Below are positions 32,005-43,887 of a DNA stretch of 64,000 nucleotides, one piece after another. This stretch comes from Odontocerum albicorne (lineage: Eukaryota > Arthropoda > Insecta > Trichoptera > Odontoceridae), in the NCBI GenBank assembly GCA_949825065.1, contig OX463849.1:4712001-4776000 (forward strand), in the 5' to 3' direction. The first letter of the stretch is position 1. Each line of letters begins with the position of its first letter. The notes under the pieces are model-generated. The model did no database searches. It worked only from the letters and a program-made list of their open reading frames with translations, and was not told the origin of the DNA. Both the position numbers and the translations under genes were made by a program.

Positions 32005-32780
32005 TTGGGTATTAACATAAGTCGTGACCGTTTTTTTTTTTCAATTAAAAAATGAGCATCAAAAGTAAAACCAAATGGTAAAGTTTATACATCATTCGAA
32101 AGAAAATGTTCTGTTCTACAAGATATTGTTTTTACGTTATATATTTTATTTTATTTTATTACAAGCCTTCAAAATGGAATGTCAAGTAGACGAAAAAGAG
32201 CATTTTCGACATCTCCTTCTGTCCGCGTTCAATCGAGCGAATAAAGCTACCAAAGCTGCTCGCAATATATACGACGTGTACGGTGAAGATTCTATGAATC
32301 AAATGACAGCTTATCGATGGTTTTTGCGTTTCAAAGACGGTCATTCGGGGATCTTCATGAATAATATGGTTTAAGCGGTCCTCATCAAGTCCACAAATCT
32401 TCCGGAACGCTCCATGTCTTTCAGGTACAAATTATCGTCTTTGAAACGCAAAAATCATCGACAGGTTGTCCTTTTATTCATAGCGTCTTCACCGTACACT
32501 TCGCAAATATCGCGAGCAGCTTTGGCAGCTTTATTCCCTCGATTGAACGCGAACAGAAGGAGGTGGCGAAAATGATCACTTTCGTCTACTTGGAATTCCA
32601 TTTTGAAGGCTTGTAATCAAATAAAATAATATATGTAACGTAAAAGCAAACAAAATATCTTATAGAGCAGAACATTTTCTTTCAAATGACGTACTCGTAT
32701 AATCTTTACAATTTAATTTTACTTTTGGTGCTCATTTTTTAATTTGGAAAAAAACGAACCCAAACTATATTAACACCTAA
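32005..32780. mobile_element. Mariner fold-back: two 5' ends in inverted orientation
   Basis: The left arm starts TTGGGTATTAACATAAGT, and the right end read backwards starts TTAGGTGTTAATATAGTT. TA flanks both (32003-32004, 32781-32782). Each arm of roughly 350 bp carries the same mariner 5' region, including the start of a transposase gene, and the arms differ at perhaps one base in eight. No 3' half exists on either side. Confidence 0.85.
32174..32350 (+). pseudogene. Mariner transposase N-terminus, left arm of the fold-back
   Basis: It starts MECQVDEKEHFRHLLLSAFN and continues NKATKAARNIYDVYGEDSMN, the mariner helix-turn-helix region. The frame ends soon after RFKDGHSG. The right arm (about 32600 down to 32390, minus) encodes a diverged version with a stop after RTTCR-like residues. 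Confidence 0.8.
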
Positions 32781-33478
32781 TATATCTATATTTTTTCTAA
32801 ATAACTTATATCAAAAATATCCCTCAACGTTCCAGATAGAATGTGTATATTAATAGGTTCTTAATATCGCTGATTTTATTTTTTTCTTGGCCACTACATG
32901 ATAACACAAATTGGGGAACACGATGGATGTGTAAATATTCAGTTACTCTAGGGAAAAGTTGAGATATTTTGAATTACTCAGTATTGATTTTTTTAAAACT
33001 TTTAAAATTAAAGCAGTCTTCAATTCAAAAATACCCAATTTTTTTTAACACATAAATATTTTCCGTTTTGACTGTTAAAGTTGGAAACAAAAACATACAG
33101 CATATTTTTTGATTTGGTTGTTGATTTTTATTTTTGTTTTGCAATACTTTTTAAAGATCGCTATTTTGATTTAAAAAAATTTTTTATAAGCCATTTAAAA
33201 TTATTGAATGAGTGAAAAAATAAGATAAAAATATTGATAATCATGTCAATATTCCATTTATTTCGGGCTTTTGTCAAAATGGCTTTCGACTATGTGTCAA
33301 AAGTGTACAACACCATAATTTATTTTGATTGCTTCTAATAAACGATGTATATTTTCACTGAAACTTTGTTTTTTTCTTTAAAGCTGTGGTCTCTCTTAAC
33401 AAATAAAAGTTGTCATAATGAAAGTTTACCTTTGGTAGAAGATATCACTCAGAAGAATAACTTTTCTGCACTCTTATA
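32781..33478. other. AT-rich sequence, nothing recognised
   Basis: Only short frames and A/T runs. Confidence 0.45.
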
Positions 33479-34033
33479 TGGGGTCTTTCAAATTGAGCGG
33501 TTTTTTTAATTCTTGAATGAAACGCAATTTGCTTTGATTTCAATTGGTAAAAAACTTAAAATTGGTCATTGAAGTATAATATATGACATTTAAACACAAA
33601 AAAACAATATCCGCCAAATGTCCACCTCTTGCAGCTCCACAGATGTCCACTAATTTGTCAAAATTTTCGATGACATTTTGGCATAATTGCGGTTTTAACT
33701 AACCAATAACGCGAATAATTTCGCCCTTTAGCTCAGGAATTGATAAGGGGTCATTCTTATAGACCAGGCTTTTCACGTAACTCCATAGAAAATAGTCCAA
33801 CGGTGTCAGATTACATGATCTTGGTGGCCAATTAACATCACCGTTTCCGGAGATTACAATACATAAAATAATTAAAGAATTTGAACACGTTGTTGCACTA
33901 TGCTACATACGACTTCATTTTTATAAATTTCATATATTACACTTCTCAAATGTCACAAGACCCAGGCCAGTTCACGACGCCATCTGTGTTTTATCCTAGA
34001 ATTTAAAAAAAAACACTCAATTTGAAATATAGT
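33479..34033 (-). mobile_element. Mariner-derived MITE, copy E1
   Basis: It starts GGGTCTTTCAAATTGAGCGG after TA and ends with the inverse ACTCAATTTGAAA near 34029. On the minus strand a transposase start (KNEVV-like, then QQRVQIL) is joined directly to the C-terminal part (ETVMLIGHQDHVI*HRWTIF), so the centre of the gene is missing. The junction (TTATTTTATGTATTGTAATC) is the same as in E2 at 37121-37677. Confidence 0.8.
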
Positions 34034-34629
34034 TACGTTGGGTTTAAAATATAGGGGTATAGTCACGTTGGGTTTAAAAAAATACGGTTTTGGTCAAACA
34101 TACCATTAAACTGATGATTTTGATACAGTTGATGTTTGTATGTCAAAGCTATCAATCGAATCAAGTCAATAAGGAAGAATCTAAAATATGGGTTATTCAT
34201 GAAATTCAAATAGTACGAGAAATATATTTTGTTAGAACAGGCACCTTACATGAACGGTTTAATATTCAGAACGCGCAAATAGATCAGTTCCGTGGAAGAT
34301 TCCACAGCATCCGTGAACAAAAAGGATCTAGGACCAGGGCTGGCCCTTGAAATTACATTTTTTCTTTTTGACGTAAAATTGTAATATCTTCATAAGAACT
34401 AAAAAATATGTAAACTGTAGGAAGTTAAAAAACGCTCTAAAAACACTTTTCAAACACAATTCCAGCAAGGGGCTGCCAAAATTAGATTGATTTTCAAAAT
34501 AAAAGAAATTTAGTATTTGAGGTACAAAAACATCTGTTTTTACATTCGAATTTATCTAAATACATATTGAATTTACTAAAAAATATAGTTTTACAATAAT
34601 TGCAGGCCGTAAAATGTTATAACTGGGCA
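34034..34629. other. Sequence with one unassigned 86-codon frame
   Basis: The plus frame 34090-34350 begins MVKHTIKLMILIQLMFVCQS (signal-peptide-like) and continues EIYFVRTGTLHERFNIQNAQ. I recognise no domain, splice sites are not evident, and I treat it as unproven. Confidence 0.3.
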
Positions 34630-34950
34630 ATAAATCTGTGGCGTTATGGCAGAAGTTGATATGTCTTGTTTGTGCTCCCCTGAAACTGAGGTGAAAGCTT
34701 TGAAACCGGTAGGGTTATACCGTCACAAAAAACTGGAATAAACAGTATTTGATTAAAATAAATAACAATGTCTTTAAACCTCCACAATGTTAATGCCTTA
34801 ACTATAAACAACATAATATATCTTTTGGATAATAACTGACTCACCAAGTTTTGCCACAACATGCTGAGAAATATTTTCTATAAATTGGGAAAATAAACAC
34901 AAAATGACAAAAATCAGACATATCAACTTCTGCCTTAACGCCACAGAAAC
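34630..34950 (+). mobile_element. Penelope-like fragment with inverted repeat
   Basis: TGTGGCGTTATGGCAGAAGT (34637) recurs inverted near 34947 as TGTGGCGTTAAGGCAGAAGT. Between them lie CTGAAACTGAGGTGAAAGC, TTTGAAACCGGTAGG and AAATAACAATGTCTTTAAACC, shared with 50285-50430 in the opposite orientation. Such motifs mark the terminal repeats of Penelope-like elements, but no reverse transcriptase is present here. Confidence 0.4.
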
Positions 34951-35424
34951 GGTGTGTCGATTTTTCGGTACCTTGAGCCTTTTAACAGACAATGATTGCC
35001 GATATATCGGCACTTTTAGGCTAAAGTTTTAATATGCCATCCCTATTAAAATAATAATAAAAAAATAGCTTTCATTTATTTCTAGCTGGGTTTTACTTTA
35101 TAGCTTGCATATTTAATTTTTCCATTTAATATTTTTTTTCATTCATACTTTTAAATTTTTAGTTGAAAATAATAGAAAAAGTCTATATAAAAATAACGAG
35201 AAAAAAATACGTATCATATTAGTATGCTTTTATCGTTTCGAGAGATAAGATTTTATATAAATACGAGTATGTCCAGCTTTTCTGTGTTTTTGTAACAATG
35301 TCAATATACTTTTTGCTGAAAGTTGCCAAATCTCACGAGTGCTTGCAGCTCAAATTTGTCTTATTGTTGTTGTGTATATTTTGCGACTGTATGTATTGTA
35401 TTGTACAATACTTTTGTTATATAC
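34951..35424. other. AT-rich sequence, nothing recognised
   Basis: No convincing frame or element end. Confidence 0.45.
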
Positions 35425-35485
35425 AGTACATCTCTTCCAACCAACCAGAAATATGTTTAAGAGACTTTAAGTGAAGTCCAAACTT
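35425..35485 (-). mobile_element. SINE 3' fragment
   Basis: TACAGTACATCTCTTCCAAC, then CAACCAGAAATATGTTTAAG, matches the 3' half of the SINE at 6432-6624. The tRNA head is missing. Confidence 0.5.
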
Positions 35486-35549
35486 CCCTCAAATGACACG
35501 TGTGACTTCGGTTGTATGTGTTCTTTTAAAAAAACATAATTTGAAAATA

Positions 35550-35830
35550 TGTGAGAAACTAAACCTAATTATTGGATGATAAATATGTTATTGCGTCTTG
35601 CGATCCATATGATATAGAGCGAATTGGCCTCTAGCCCCACATCTCAAAGGCATCTATCATGTTTGTTTCCTTCTCTTTTACCGTCTATGTTTCCACTCTA
35701 TACAGTGCTATGAAGATTACTAGAGATCTAATCAAACGGATTTTAGTCCTTTCTTAGTCAGAATTATCATATCTGCTTTTGTTATTCCAATTTTTCTTCG
35801 CATCTCCACTTCAAATCCTAAATTCCTCTA
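35550..35830 (-). pseudogene. LINE reverse transcriptase fragment
   Basis: The minus-strand translation has GFEVEMRRKIGITKADMI, then after stops KEKETNMIDAFEMWG. This matches the region between the RT domain and the FEMW motif of the LINE family seen at 5743 and 61515. Confidence 0.55.
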
Positions 35831-35855
35831 AATAAAACAAAATTTGTAAACAAAT

Positions 35856-36365
35856 TGTACGGCACCGGTACAAAGAACTGTAACATAAGTGGATGGCTGC
35901 TGCGCAATGCTTGGAGAATTCAGTTAACTTTCAGAGGCGTAGATCGGTGAAAAGGTAGCAGGGTGAAGAGACTCCTGTTAGGCAGGTATAGCAGGTCTCA
36001 AGTATAACACAGTAGGCAGAGTATTAACTGATAATATTGATTTATTTTGAAAAGGACCCTTCTTATGAACGGTCAATCGCTCATCGCAAGCGCCATTTTC
36101 TGCCACTGCGTGCGCACACATCTCGCAAAATACCACACTTTTTGGGAATTTTGCGCAAACAGAGGCCGACCAGCCAGCGATATAGTCTCACGACGACCGT
36201 CCATAAGTCTCATTTCCGCTGGGGTCAAACAAACATAAATATTTACATACAAAAACGAGAATCTATACACATACAAATCAAACGTTTACCAGAATTTACA
36301 TATCAAATTACTAATATTACGTTAACAAGAAAACAACTAAATAAGTTACGCATACGTCCGATACA
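35856..36365. mobile_element. Solo LTR, family S1, with 5 bp target duplication
   Basis: It begins TGTACGGCACCGGTACA and ends CATACGTCCGATACA. CAAAT is present exactly on each side (35851-35855, 36366-36370). At 510 bp it is close to its sister at 52176-52687. No internal region, primer site or second LTR lies nearby, so it is the product of LTR-LTR recombination. Orientation cannot be fixed without the interior. Confidence 0.88.
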
Positions 36366-37027
36366 CAAATATTGATTGCCTGCAAATAAACAAATTTGAA
36401 TGCCCTCTACTTTATAGTGTTGTAATTTGAAAATTATTATTTTTTGAAATAAATTTCTACCAACTGGCCCTGCCCGACGCCTAGGATAATGAGAGAACCG
36501 GAGCTGCTGAATTCACCCTCGACTCCATCAGCCCCGAATTCATTTCGCTCTATTGGAACGTGATTTTAGGGGGAAAATAAATGAAGGACCTGATCCTGGC
36601 TACGCTTTGAAATTTGGGTGCTGAGATATTGTCGAGTCCTGTCAAAGTTTTAGTGTCATTTTGTGGTCAATGCTTGTTAATAATTAAAATAATAAGACAA
36701 TTTATAAATGGCGAATATCCAGCGTTCTGTCATTTACGCCTATCCAGATCTAATAAATACATGATAGTTTAAATGTCTGAAACAAAAAAAAATTAAAAAA
36801 CGTTTATTTCGTACAGTTTAATTACGAAACGTTCAAAGCTGAAACTTATTGTGGCATTTCAACAAATCCACCATTGGCCTTATTTCTTTTAAATATTTTG
36901 TTAATTATAAATTATTGGCTTTCTTCGTTGTGATTTAATTTATTTTCTCAAATAACAAGTTTTCAAAAGTATGGATAAAGTGAATGATATTTTGAAAGAA
37001 GAAAAGTAGGAAACGGGAGCATTATAA
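36366..37027. other. Mostly AT-rich, one GC-richer patch
   Basis: A GC-richer patch at about 36465-36570 can be read as RTGAAEFTLDSISPEFISLY on the plus strand, but I cannot assign it. Otherwise nothing recognised. Confidence 0.35.
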
Positions 37028-37115
37028 GGTCTATGAATGTAGAAGAGGCAAAGGGTGTGCATCGAGGTAAGGACAATCTTATCTTTGTACCCCAACAGGG
37101 AAAGGGCGCGACGGT
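37028..37115 (+). mobile_element. RTE-like LINE 3' end
   Basis: RSMNVEEAKGVHRGKDN matches the closing EEAK motif of the RTE-type family (compare 4255-4380). The mariner-derived MITE E2 follows directly. Confidence 0.5.
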
Positions 37116-37120
37116 TAGTA

Positions 37121-37677
37121 AAGGGTCTTTCAAATTGAGCGATTTTTTTTAAATTCTTGGATAAAACACAGATGACGTCGCGAACTTGCCTGGGTCTTGT
37201 GGTATTTATAAAAATGGAGTCGAATATAATACAACAACGCGTTCAAATTGTTGAATTATTTTATGTATTGTAATCTTCGGAAACGGCGATGTTAATTGAC
37301 CACTAAGATCATGTGATCTGACACCATTGGACTATTTTCTCTGGGGTTACGTGAAAAACCAGGTCTATCAGAATGACTCAATCAATTCCTGAGCTGAAGG
37401 ACGACATCATTCACGTTATTGGGGAATGATAGAAGCGCAATTATGCCAAAATGTCATCAAAATTTTTGACAAAAGAGTAGACATCTGTGAAGCTGCAAGA
37501 AGTAGACATTTGGCGGATATTGTTTTTTTTTGTGTTTAAATGGCATACGTTTATGTTTAAATTTTTGTGTTTAAATGGCATACATACTTTTATGATCAAT
37601 AAAAAGTCTTTTGAAATGAAAACAAATTGTGCGTTTTATTCAAGAATTAAAAAAACTGCTCAATTTGAAAGACCCTT
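37121..37677 (+). mobile_element. Mariner-derived MITE, copy E2
   Basis: The ends are perfect inverses, AAGGGTCTTTCAAATTGAGC and GCTCAATTTGAAAGACCCTT, with TA outside (37119-37120, 37678-37679). Inside, a transposase start (MESNIIQQRVQIVELFY) is joined to the C-terminal part (CDLTPLDYFLWGYVKNQVYQ in a shifted frame, then LCQNVIKIFDKRVDICEAAR). The catalytic core is largely gone. Confidence 0.88.
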
Positions 37678-38279
37678 TATGTATGTATAATACATTTCAT
37701 AATTAACAGGTTGAAATAAAGAAAAACATATGTATTTTTATACTTTAGTAAATAGTGTAATTTTATACTTTAGTAAATGTCCATACATTTTACTTAACTT
37801 TGCTTTATTATAAGCTCTCTTCGAAATAAAATCACAAAACATTTCAAATTAAAAGATAACATAAATAAAAGCTCGTAATAAAAATCTTGTCTAAATGAAA
37901 AATCGTTTATCTCATTTGAAATGTAAAAACATTAAAATTTGGAATATCTGGTTGGGTTCATATTCACAAAAAAACTCAATTTAGTTTGATTTAAATCTAA
38001 GTTGGAACTGTGCTGATCTAAACCTAAGTTGAAACTAAGTTGGAACTGTGCTGCGACTCACCTGGCGTTCTCTCGTCTGGATTCAGCAAACATTTTGATG
38101 AAAGTCTTCTCGTTTCTCTGAAATTCTAATTGAAATTTCTAAATAGAACAAAACGAGCTGGGCGTTGTGTGGATAATAGGTGAATTTTATGTTTTAGAAA
38201 GATTTCAGATTATTTTTGTGTTTACTTAATAGATACATATATCCGTAACAGTATTGTATCGTTATAATTTTTTTTTTTG
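37678..38279. other. AT-rich sequence, nothing recognised
   Basis: CTAAGTTGGAACTGTGCTG is repeated twice near 37998-38055. Otherwise no structure. Confidence 0.45.
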
Positions 38280-38400
38280 TATACAATACAATCTGGTGGG
38301 CTTCTTGCTATGTGTTAATCTCTTTCAACCAATTAGAAAGAGGTTTAAAAAGACCTTAAATGAGACATGCAGAAACAAAGTGACAAGTTTGTTTTACTTC
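38280..38400 (-). mobile_element. SINE 3' fragment
   Basis: TACAATCTGGTGGGCTTCTT, then CTCTTTCAACCAATTAGAAA and AAAGACCTTAAATGAGAC, follow the 3' body of the SINE family. Confidence 0.5.
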
Positions 38401-38639
38401 ACAAAAGTATTTTCAAAGTATTAGTAATTGTTGAGCGAAACTCGCCGGTCACTTTAATTTAAGTTTTTTGTGCATATTTTTTACTCATGTAAGTGTTTAC
38501 TAACGAGTTTTACAATATAAATACCAAATCAAGTAATAATAATGAATAACTACACCCAGGATGACTCGAACTTTGTGGATGGCCATCACAGTCATCGCAG
38601 TATTTCTGTCACAGTATAACCACCGCAGAGCTGTATCCC

Positions 38640-39200
38640 AAGCTGGATCGGGCGTGACCGGTCCAGCTTATACGCTTCTTCTTTTTCTTGTTCTTCAGCC
38701 ATTCTGAATCCATCCCTGGATATAGGCTTCCCCTTCGGTCTTCCACAACTCCCTATCTCGGCCACAGTGCATCCACTTCACCCCCGCGGCCCGTCTTATA
38801 TCGTCCGACCATATAGCCTGTTGTCTCCCCACAACTCTCCTGCCCGTTCCAGGCTGCCATTCTAAGACCTTTTTCATCCATCGAGAGTCAGAGCATCTGG
38901 CAATATGTCCTGCCCAGCTCCATTTTAAGGCAGCTGCTCTCTCAACTACGTCCGTGACTTTGGTTCTCTTTCTTATCTATTTGTTGGTCTTTCTATCTCG
39001 CAGTGAAACTCCCAGCATCCTCCTCTTCATGGCTCTCTGTGTCACTAGTAGTTTTTGTCGTTATTCGCTTTGTTAGGACAGAGGTTTCGATTCCATATGT
39101 GAGGCTCGGTAAGATGCGTGAGATAAAGACTTTTTTTTTCAAATTATAAGGGTATTTTGAAGATTTCAGCTTATACGCAGCCGGTACAAATATGAATACC
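38640..39200 (-). pseudogene. RTE-type LINE C-terminus and 3' end
   Basis: On the minus strand a first part (39200 to about 39040) reads VFISRILPSLTYGIETSVLT. After frame changes a second part (38877-38695) reads MKKVLEWQPGTGRRVVGRQQ, then WSDDIRRAAGVKWMHCGRDR and ends EAYIQGWIQNG. These are standard landmarks of an arthropod RTE-type endonuclease-RT. Frameshifts show it is inactive. Confidence 0.75.
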
Positions 39201-40144
39201 TGATACAATGTTCAAAAAATTTATTAAAACACTTGTTAGTTCTTATTCCATACAATTTCAGTATTCCTGTCATCTGATTGTGATGGAATGAATGTATTTA
39301 GCTTCTGAAAGGAAGGAGTTAAATAATATATTGCTCTCCCATGATGACAGACAAAATTATTTTGCCCTAGCTTTATTATAATACAGACTGAATGAGAAAA
39401 TCAAACTCGCGCTACAAACAGGAGAACAGGAGAGATGCTATAGGAGCTCTCATTTTTGCGAAATACTCTTTTGGAAAAACAGATAAAATAATGAAAGGAC
39501 GTTCTGTCAGAGGACGTCACAATGTCTTTCAGGACGTTCATCGCAGTGTCAATTTAAAGTTTATTAAATTTAAAACTTTTTAATTTGATTTGAGTTTTGA
39601 AAAAAGTAACAGCGAGTTTGGGGCAAAGAAAACAACTGTTAGGAATGAAAAGGTCAAATATTCAATAGGTTATAAAAATAATTACTTTTGTGATACAGTT
39701 GATATAAAAACTTATCTACCTTGGGATTTAAGGTTCTATTCTCGATGGTACCCAAAGATTATCTTAGCCTGGATACAATACTAGCACTAACTTGACATTT
39801 CCAAACCTTGATGCTTCTGCACGTGTGAAAGTATTCCCAATGGGGATGAAGTTTTTCCAACGGGAACAAAGTATTTCCAATAGGAAAAAAATGTGTGCCT
39901 ACTCAAAAAGTTTGAATATCAAAGGCTCGATTATGGAGACATAGATCGTGTCGAGGCAATGCTTTTCCATATTTCGTTAAAAAAAAATCATATGTCGTGA
40001 GATACGTACGAATAAATTAGTTATATGGTAACAGGGAGCTTAATTGTTTTTTTTTTTCAAAATATCGGATTTTAAATTTGAAGATTCCATATCAAAATAT
40101 AAAAAAAATAATTGTATTGCTTTTTCACTAATTATATCAACCCA
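39201..40144. other. AT-rich sequence, nothing recognised
   Basis: Frames at 39392-39583 and 39590-39784 have no domain. A short imperfect repeat (GTATTTCCAA(T/C)(A/G)GG) lies near 39830-39890. Confidence 0.45.
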
Positions 40145-40315
40145 TACACGTGTTTCTACCTCTACTCTGAGGCTTTCTTGAGGCGACATGATCCCGGTTT
40201 GTTGAGAGAGCAGTGCTTATGTCAGACTCTCATATCAGATCATTTAATTTATACCAGCTTGTTCATCAGATTATTCCGCCTGAAGTAAGCCTCGGGATAG
40301 GAGTAAAAACACGTG
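40145..40315. mobile_element. Inverted-repeat element, MITE-like
   Basis: CACGTGTTTCTACCTCTACTC with GAGGC (40148 on) faces the inverse GCACGTGTTTTTACTCCTAT (from 40316 backwards). A relative of the right arm lies at 53330-53430. No clear target duplication was seen. Confidence 0.4.
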
Positions 40316-40659
40316 CAGCGGAGGCTAATTTAATAAGTTGAATAACAAAGTCATTCATTGTTAAATATTCTCAAGTGTGTCTTTTTTAATTGAATGAAAA
40401 CATGACTTTTTGTAATATTGTAAACGATCATAAAAGAAACTGGTTTTGGTGAAATGAGCCCCAGTGTGGTATTTCTATAGCATACCATTTAATTTGTAAA
40501 TGAGAAGAAATAACAAAACGCTGAAAAAATAACGATATTCCATTGTTTAAAAAAAGCTTAATATTAAAAGTTTCAGTACATCACTGAAATAATCCATTAA
40601 CTTTTAAATACATATAAATTCATGCAGGTGGGAATCAAATCATTACAAATCTCTTTTTC

Positions 40660-41160
40660 AAGTGATATGTATCGACTATAGATCAATCATGGTTCAACAA
40701 AAGTGATATGTATCGATTGTAGATCAACCATGGCCCAACAAAAGTGATTTATATCGATTGTAGATCAACCATGGTCTAACAAAAGTGATATGTATCGATT
40801 TTAGATCAACCATGGTCTAACAAAAGTGATATGTATCGATTGTAGATCAACCATGGTCTAACGAAAGTTATATGTATCGATTGTAGATCAACCATGGTCC
40901 AACAAAAGCTATATGTATCGATTGTAGATCAACCATAGTCCAACAAAAGTGATATGTATCGATTATAGATCAACCATGGTCTAACGAAAGTTATATGTAT
41001 CGATTGTAGATCAAGCATAGTCCAACAAAAGTGATATGTATCGATTGTAGATCAACCATGGTCCAACAAAAGTGATATGTATCGATTGTACAATAGATCA
41101 ACCATGGTCCAACAAAAGTGATATGTATCGATTGTAGATCAAACATGGTTCAACGAAAGA
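40660..41160. repeat. 41 bp minisatellite, about 12 copies
   Basis: The unit GTGATATGTATCGATTGTAG with ATCAACCATGGTCCAACAAAA repeats head to tail from about 40662. One unit near 41085 has a 6 bp insertion (CAATAG). The whole period is conserved with no variable spacers, so it is not a CRISPR array. Confidence 0.95.
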
Positions 41161-41237
41161 ACTTAGAAACGAAGAGTTATAATAATTGAAAAACAAGACG
41201 TTCATTGTTTTTTCACGTTAAGCTTTATCGTCAGTCG

Positions 41238-41300
41238 TAATAGTTGGCTTCAATGATGATCGACGTTTCGAAGGTGTTGAAGTCCTCATTTTCAGAGTGA
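41238..41300 (-). other. Penelope-type CTGA...GAAACG motif
   Basis: The minus strand reads CTCTGAAAATGAGGACTTCA, then ACACCTTCGAAACGTCGATC. It has the same layout as the motifs at 3531, 34680 and 50410. Of the hammerhead blocks only the CTGA and GAAAC parts are kept. Confidence 0.3.
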
Positions 41301-43035
41301 TGTCAAAAAAACATCACCAAATATGGTAAATAAACAAAAATGCTATATTGAGTCATTCACACTCATGACTTCAACATGAACGCTAGAAATGAATAAGTTT
41401 TTGGAGCCTCGATTAAACTATCAGACAACTAACACCTTGATTGGATAAATTCTGAGGTTTTGGATATTTATTTGAATATTTTGGAAATAAATTATGAATT
41501 TTGATACAGGTAGACGAAATGGGTGTGAATGATAAAAAATAGTAAATAATTTAATATAAGGATATGTAACATGTGATATAGATTTAAATACGAATAAGTG
41601 TAAGGCATGCTCAGCCACTAGCTTTCAGCCACACGACCGCAACGTGAACACGCTAAAAGGCGACTAATACAGGACACAACAAGTGCCTCACAATCCCCCC
41701 AACATATCACTTTCCAATTTATCTACTTGTTTACTAGTCTGTATGTTATATTTCCAAAATCTAAAACCATGCAGGTTTAAGGTCTGTTATATTTGGTCAT
41801 ATTTTTGACATCTGCATGAGGATAAAGGCTTCATTTCAATCCCCCCCACGCTCTCATAAGGGAAAAAATAAGCTCCAGACCAGCGCAATCTATGATGGAA
41901 TATAAAAAAATCGTAGAAAAAATAATAGTATCTTCGAAGGACTTAAGATCTGACGTAACGGGAGAAAGAAAATTAATCGCAGCGCAGTAAATATAAGCAG
42001 TAAATATACTTTACTCCATGTACTTTCGATCATGGTAGCCAAATAAAAAGCAAAGAATAGAAGCTGCAATACTTGAGAAACGTTAACTATCACTTAAGTA
42101 AACTCAACATGACAAAAACTCGGAAAAATACTTAAACTAGAACACAGCTGAGAACATCTTTAAACATACCTGACCATAAATTTTATTTGAAAACATGAGA
42201 ATACGAAAGCGGAATTCCCAACGCGAAGAAAATAAATCAGAAATTGTTGTTTATTCCTTTCTAAATAAAACGTGAACAAATCCATCATCTCTGTATGGTG
42301 TATGCCATCCCACATCGTAACATACCCGCCGGTGGTAGCGGAATTAAGTAAGTAATTTTTCAGCGTGACTCGCCTAAGATTTCAGCATTTCATCAACTGT
42401 TCAAATAAAATAAATACTAAAATTCAGTAAGGGTTGGTCGTTACCAAAGTTACCTTAATTGCTTTGGTTTAAGTATTTGAACAAGTAGATTTATCTTTGC
42501 CATTTTGTTTGCTCAAGGATTTAAATAGTTTTTTGATTCAATGTTGACTGTATTCAGAATTATTATATTAAATATAAAATTAAAACACAGTTACTTTATT
42601 GTATTCTACATTATTTATTGCCAATCATAATGCATTTCAATATTTGCTGTGTCATCATCAGATGAGTTGTCAACAACTCATTGTTTAAATTTTATATTGA
42701 TTATTGAGTTCCACAAAGTGATGCCAGAGTTATTTAAACAACTATGATCATATTAAACTTAGTTGAAAAACTTTATTTTGTTAATTTTTAACGTTGTTTT
42801 GCATTTACACAGTTTAACAAAATATTTGAAAATTTTATCAAAGACTAGGAAAGGAGAAGTCAGCTATGGAGAAACACATTGTACCATTGAAAAAATTCGT
42901 AATATTTTTTAATTCCCTGTTTGAAGTGAGCTTACGAAGGTAAGAGACGAAAATGATAGAAAACACGGTAGACGGAGCATTGAATATTATATTGAAATAG
43001 CCACGAAATATCAACAGTAACAAAAATGCCACGCA
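41301..43035. other. 1.7 kb AT-rich stretch, nothing recognised
   Basis: Frames at 41421-41618, 41890-42093 and 42838-43032 (all minus) show no domain. A 20 bp perfect palindrome, ATGAGTTGTCAACAACTCAT, lies near 42663. Confidence 0.45.
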
Positions 43036-43490
43036 TCATTGAGTATTGGTGCTTACCTTGATACATGGAAGTGAAACTTTAATTTGGCAGGACAAGGATA
43101 ATATTGAGGTTAATGCTGCGTGCATTAAGGAAAAATTATGGGGTGCCAATGTTTAAAAGAAGGCGGAATGAAGACATCAGAAATTAATGCATGGATGAAA
43201 TGGAGGTTTCAAGTAAGGTGAAGAAAGGAGCTTAAGATGGTTTGGACATGTGGAGAGAATGGATTATGAAAGAATGACTAAGTGAATATACAAGTCAGAA
43301 GTGCAAGGTGTGCGTAGAAGAGGTTAACCGAGGAAAAGGGGGCTGGACCAAATGGACCAGATTTTGAAAGATGTCAAAGTGAGGAATGTAAATAATACAA
43401 GATTGTGCATGACGGGATGTACGAGTGTTGAGGAAGCGAAAGTTATGTAATTGGGTAAAAAAATTGTAGATCTATTTTTCCCTGCCAACC
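43036..43490 (+). pseudogene. RTE-like LINE C-terminal fragment
   Basis: The translation, with stops and frame changes, includes LIHGSETLIWQDKDNIEVNA, RWFGHVERMDYERMTK and SVEEAKVM, the full run of landmarks to the end of an RTE-type ORF. Confidence 0.65.
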
Positions 43491-43887
43491 CTACCCTGTT
43501 TCAATCGTAAACACAAAAATTAAGGGTTCTAGACAAATACGTTTTGAACTTTGATATTTAAATTTAATGAGAAAATCGTCTTGCTAATATTGAAAAGCCA
43601 TTTTATTCAAAATTCATTCAGTATTTCTTTGTTTCAACGAAAATTATCTCGTTTAAAAATGTTTGACCTTTCAAATACTATTTTGAGACAGGTAAAAGGT
43701 TTTGAAAGTACACGTCTCAAATAACTTCAAATAAAATTACGTTTTATGTATGAAAATAGACTGGCATTTAATATCTGTAAGTTTAGATTAGGTACTTTTA
43801 AAACAAATAGAAAACCTTTTTAATTACCTCTAAAGTATAAATTTCTTGAAATTATTTCTTGGAAAAATATACATTACTTTAGTGTCT
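43491..43887. other. AT-rich sequence, nothing recognised
   Basis: No frame or element boundary before the Helitron array. Confidence 0.45.

Noticed and set aside
34090..34350. 86-codon frame with a signal-like start
   Set aside because: No known domain, no splice sites, and AT-rich surroundings; kept only as a note.
40660..41160. CRISPR-like regular array
   Set aside because: The whole 41 bp period is conserved, with no variable spacers, no leader and no cas genes, in a eukaryotic setting.
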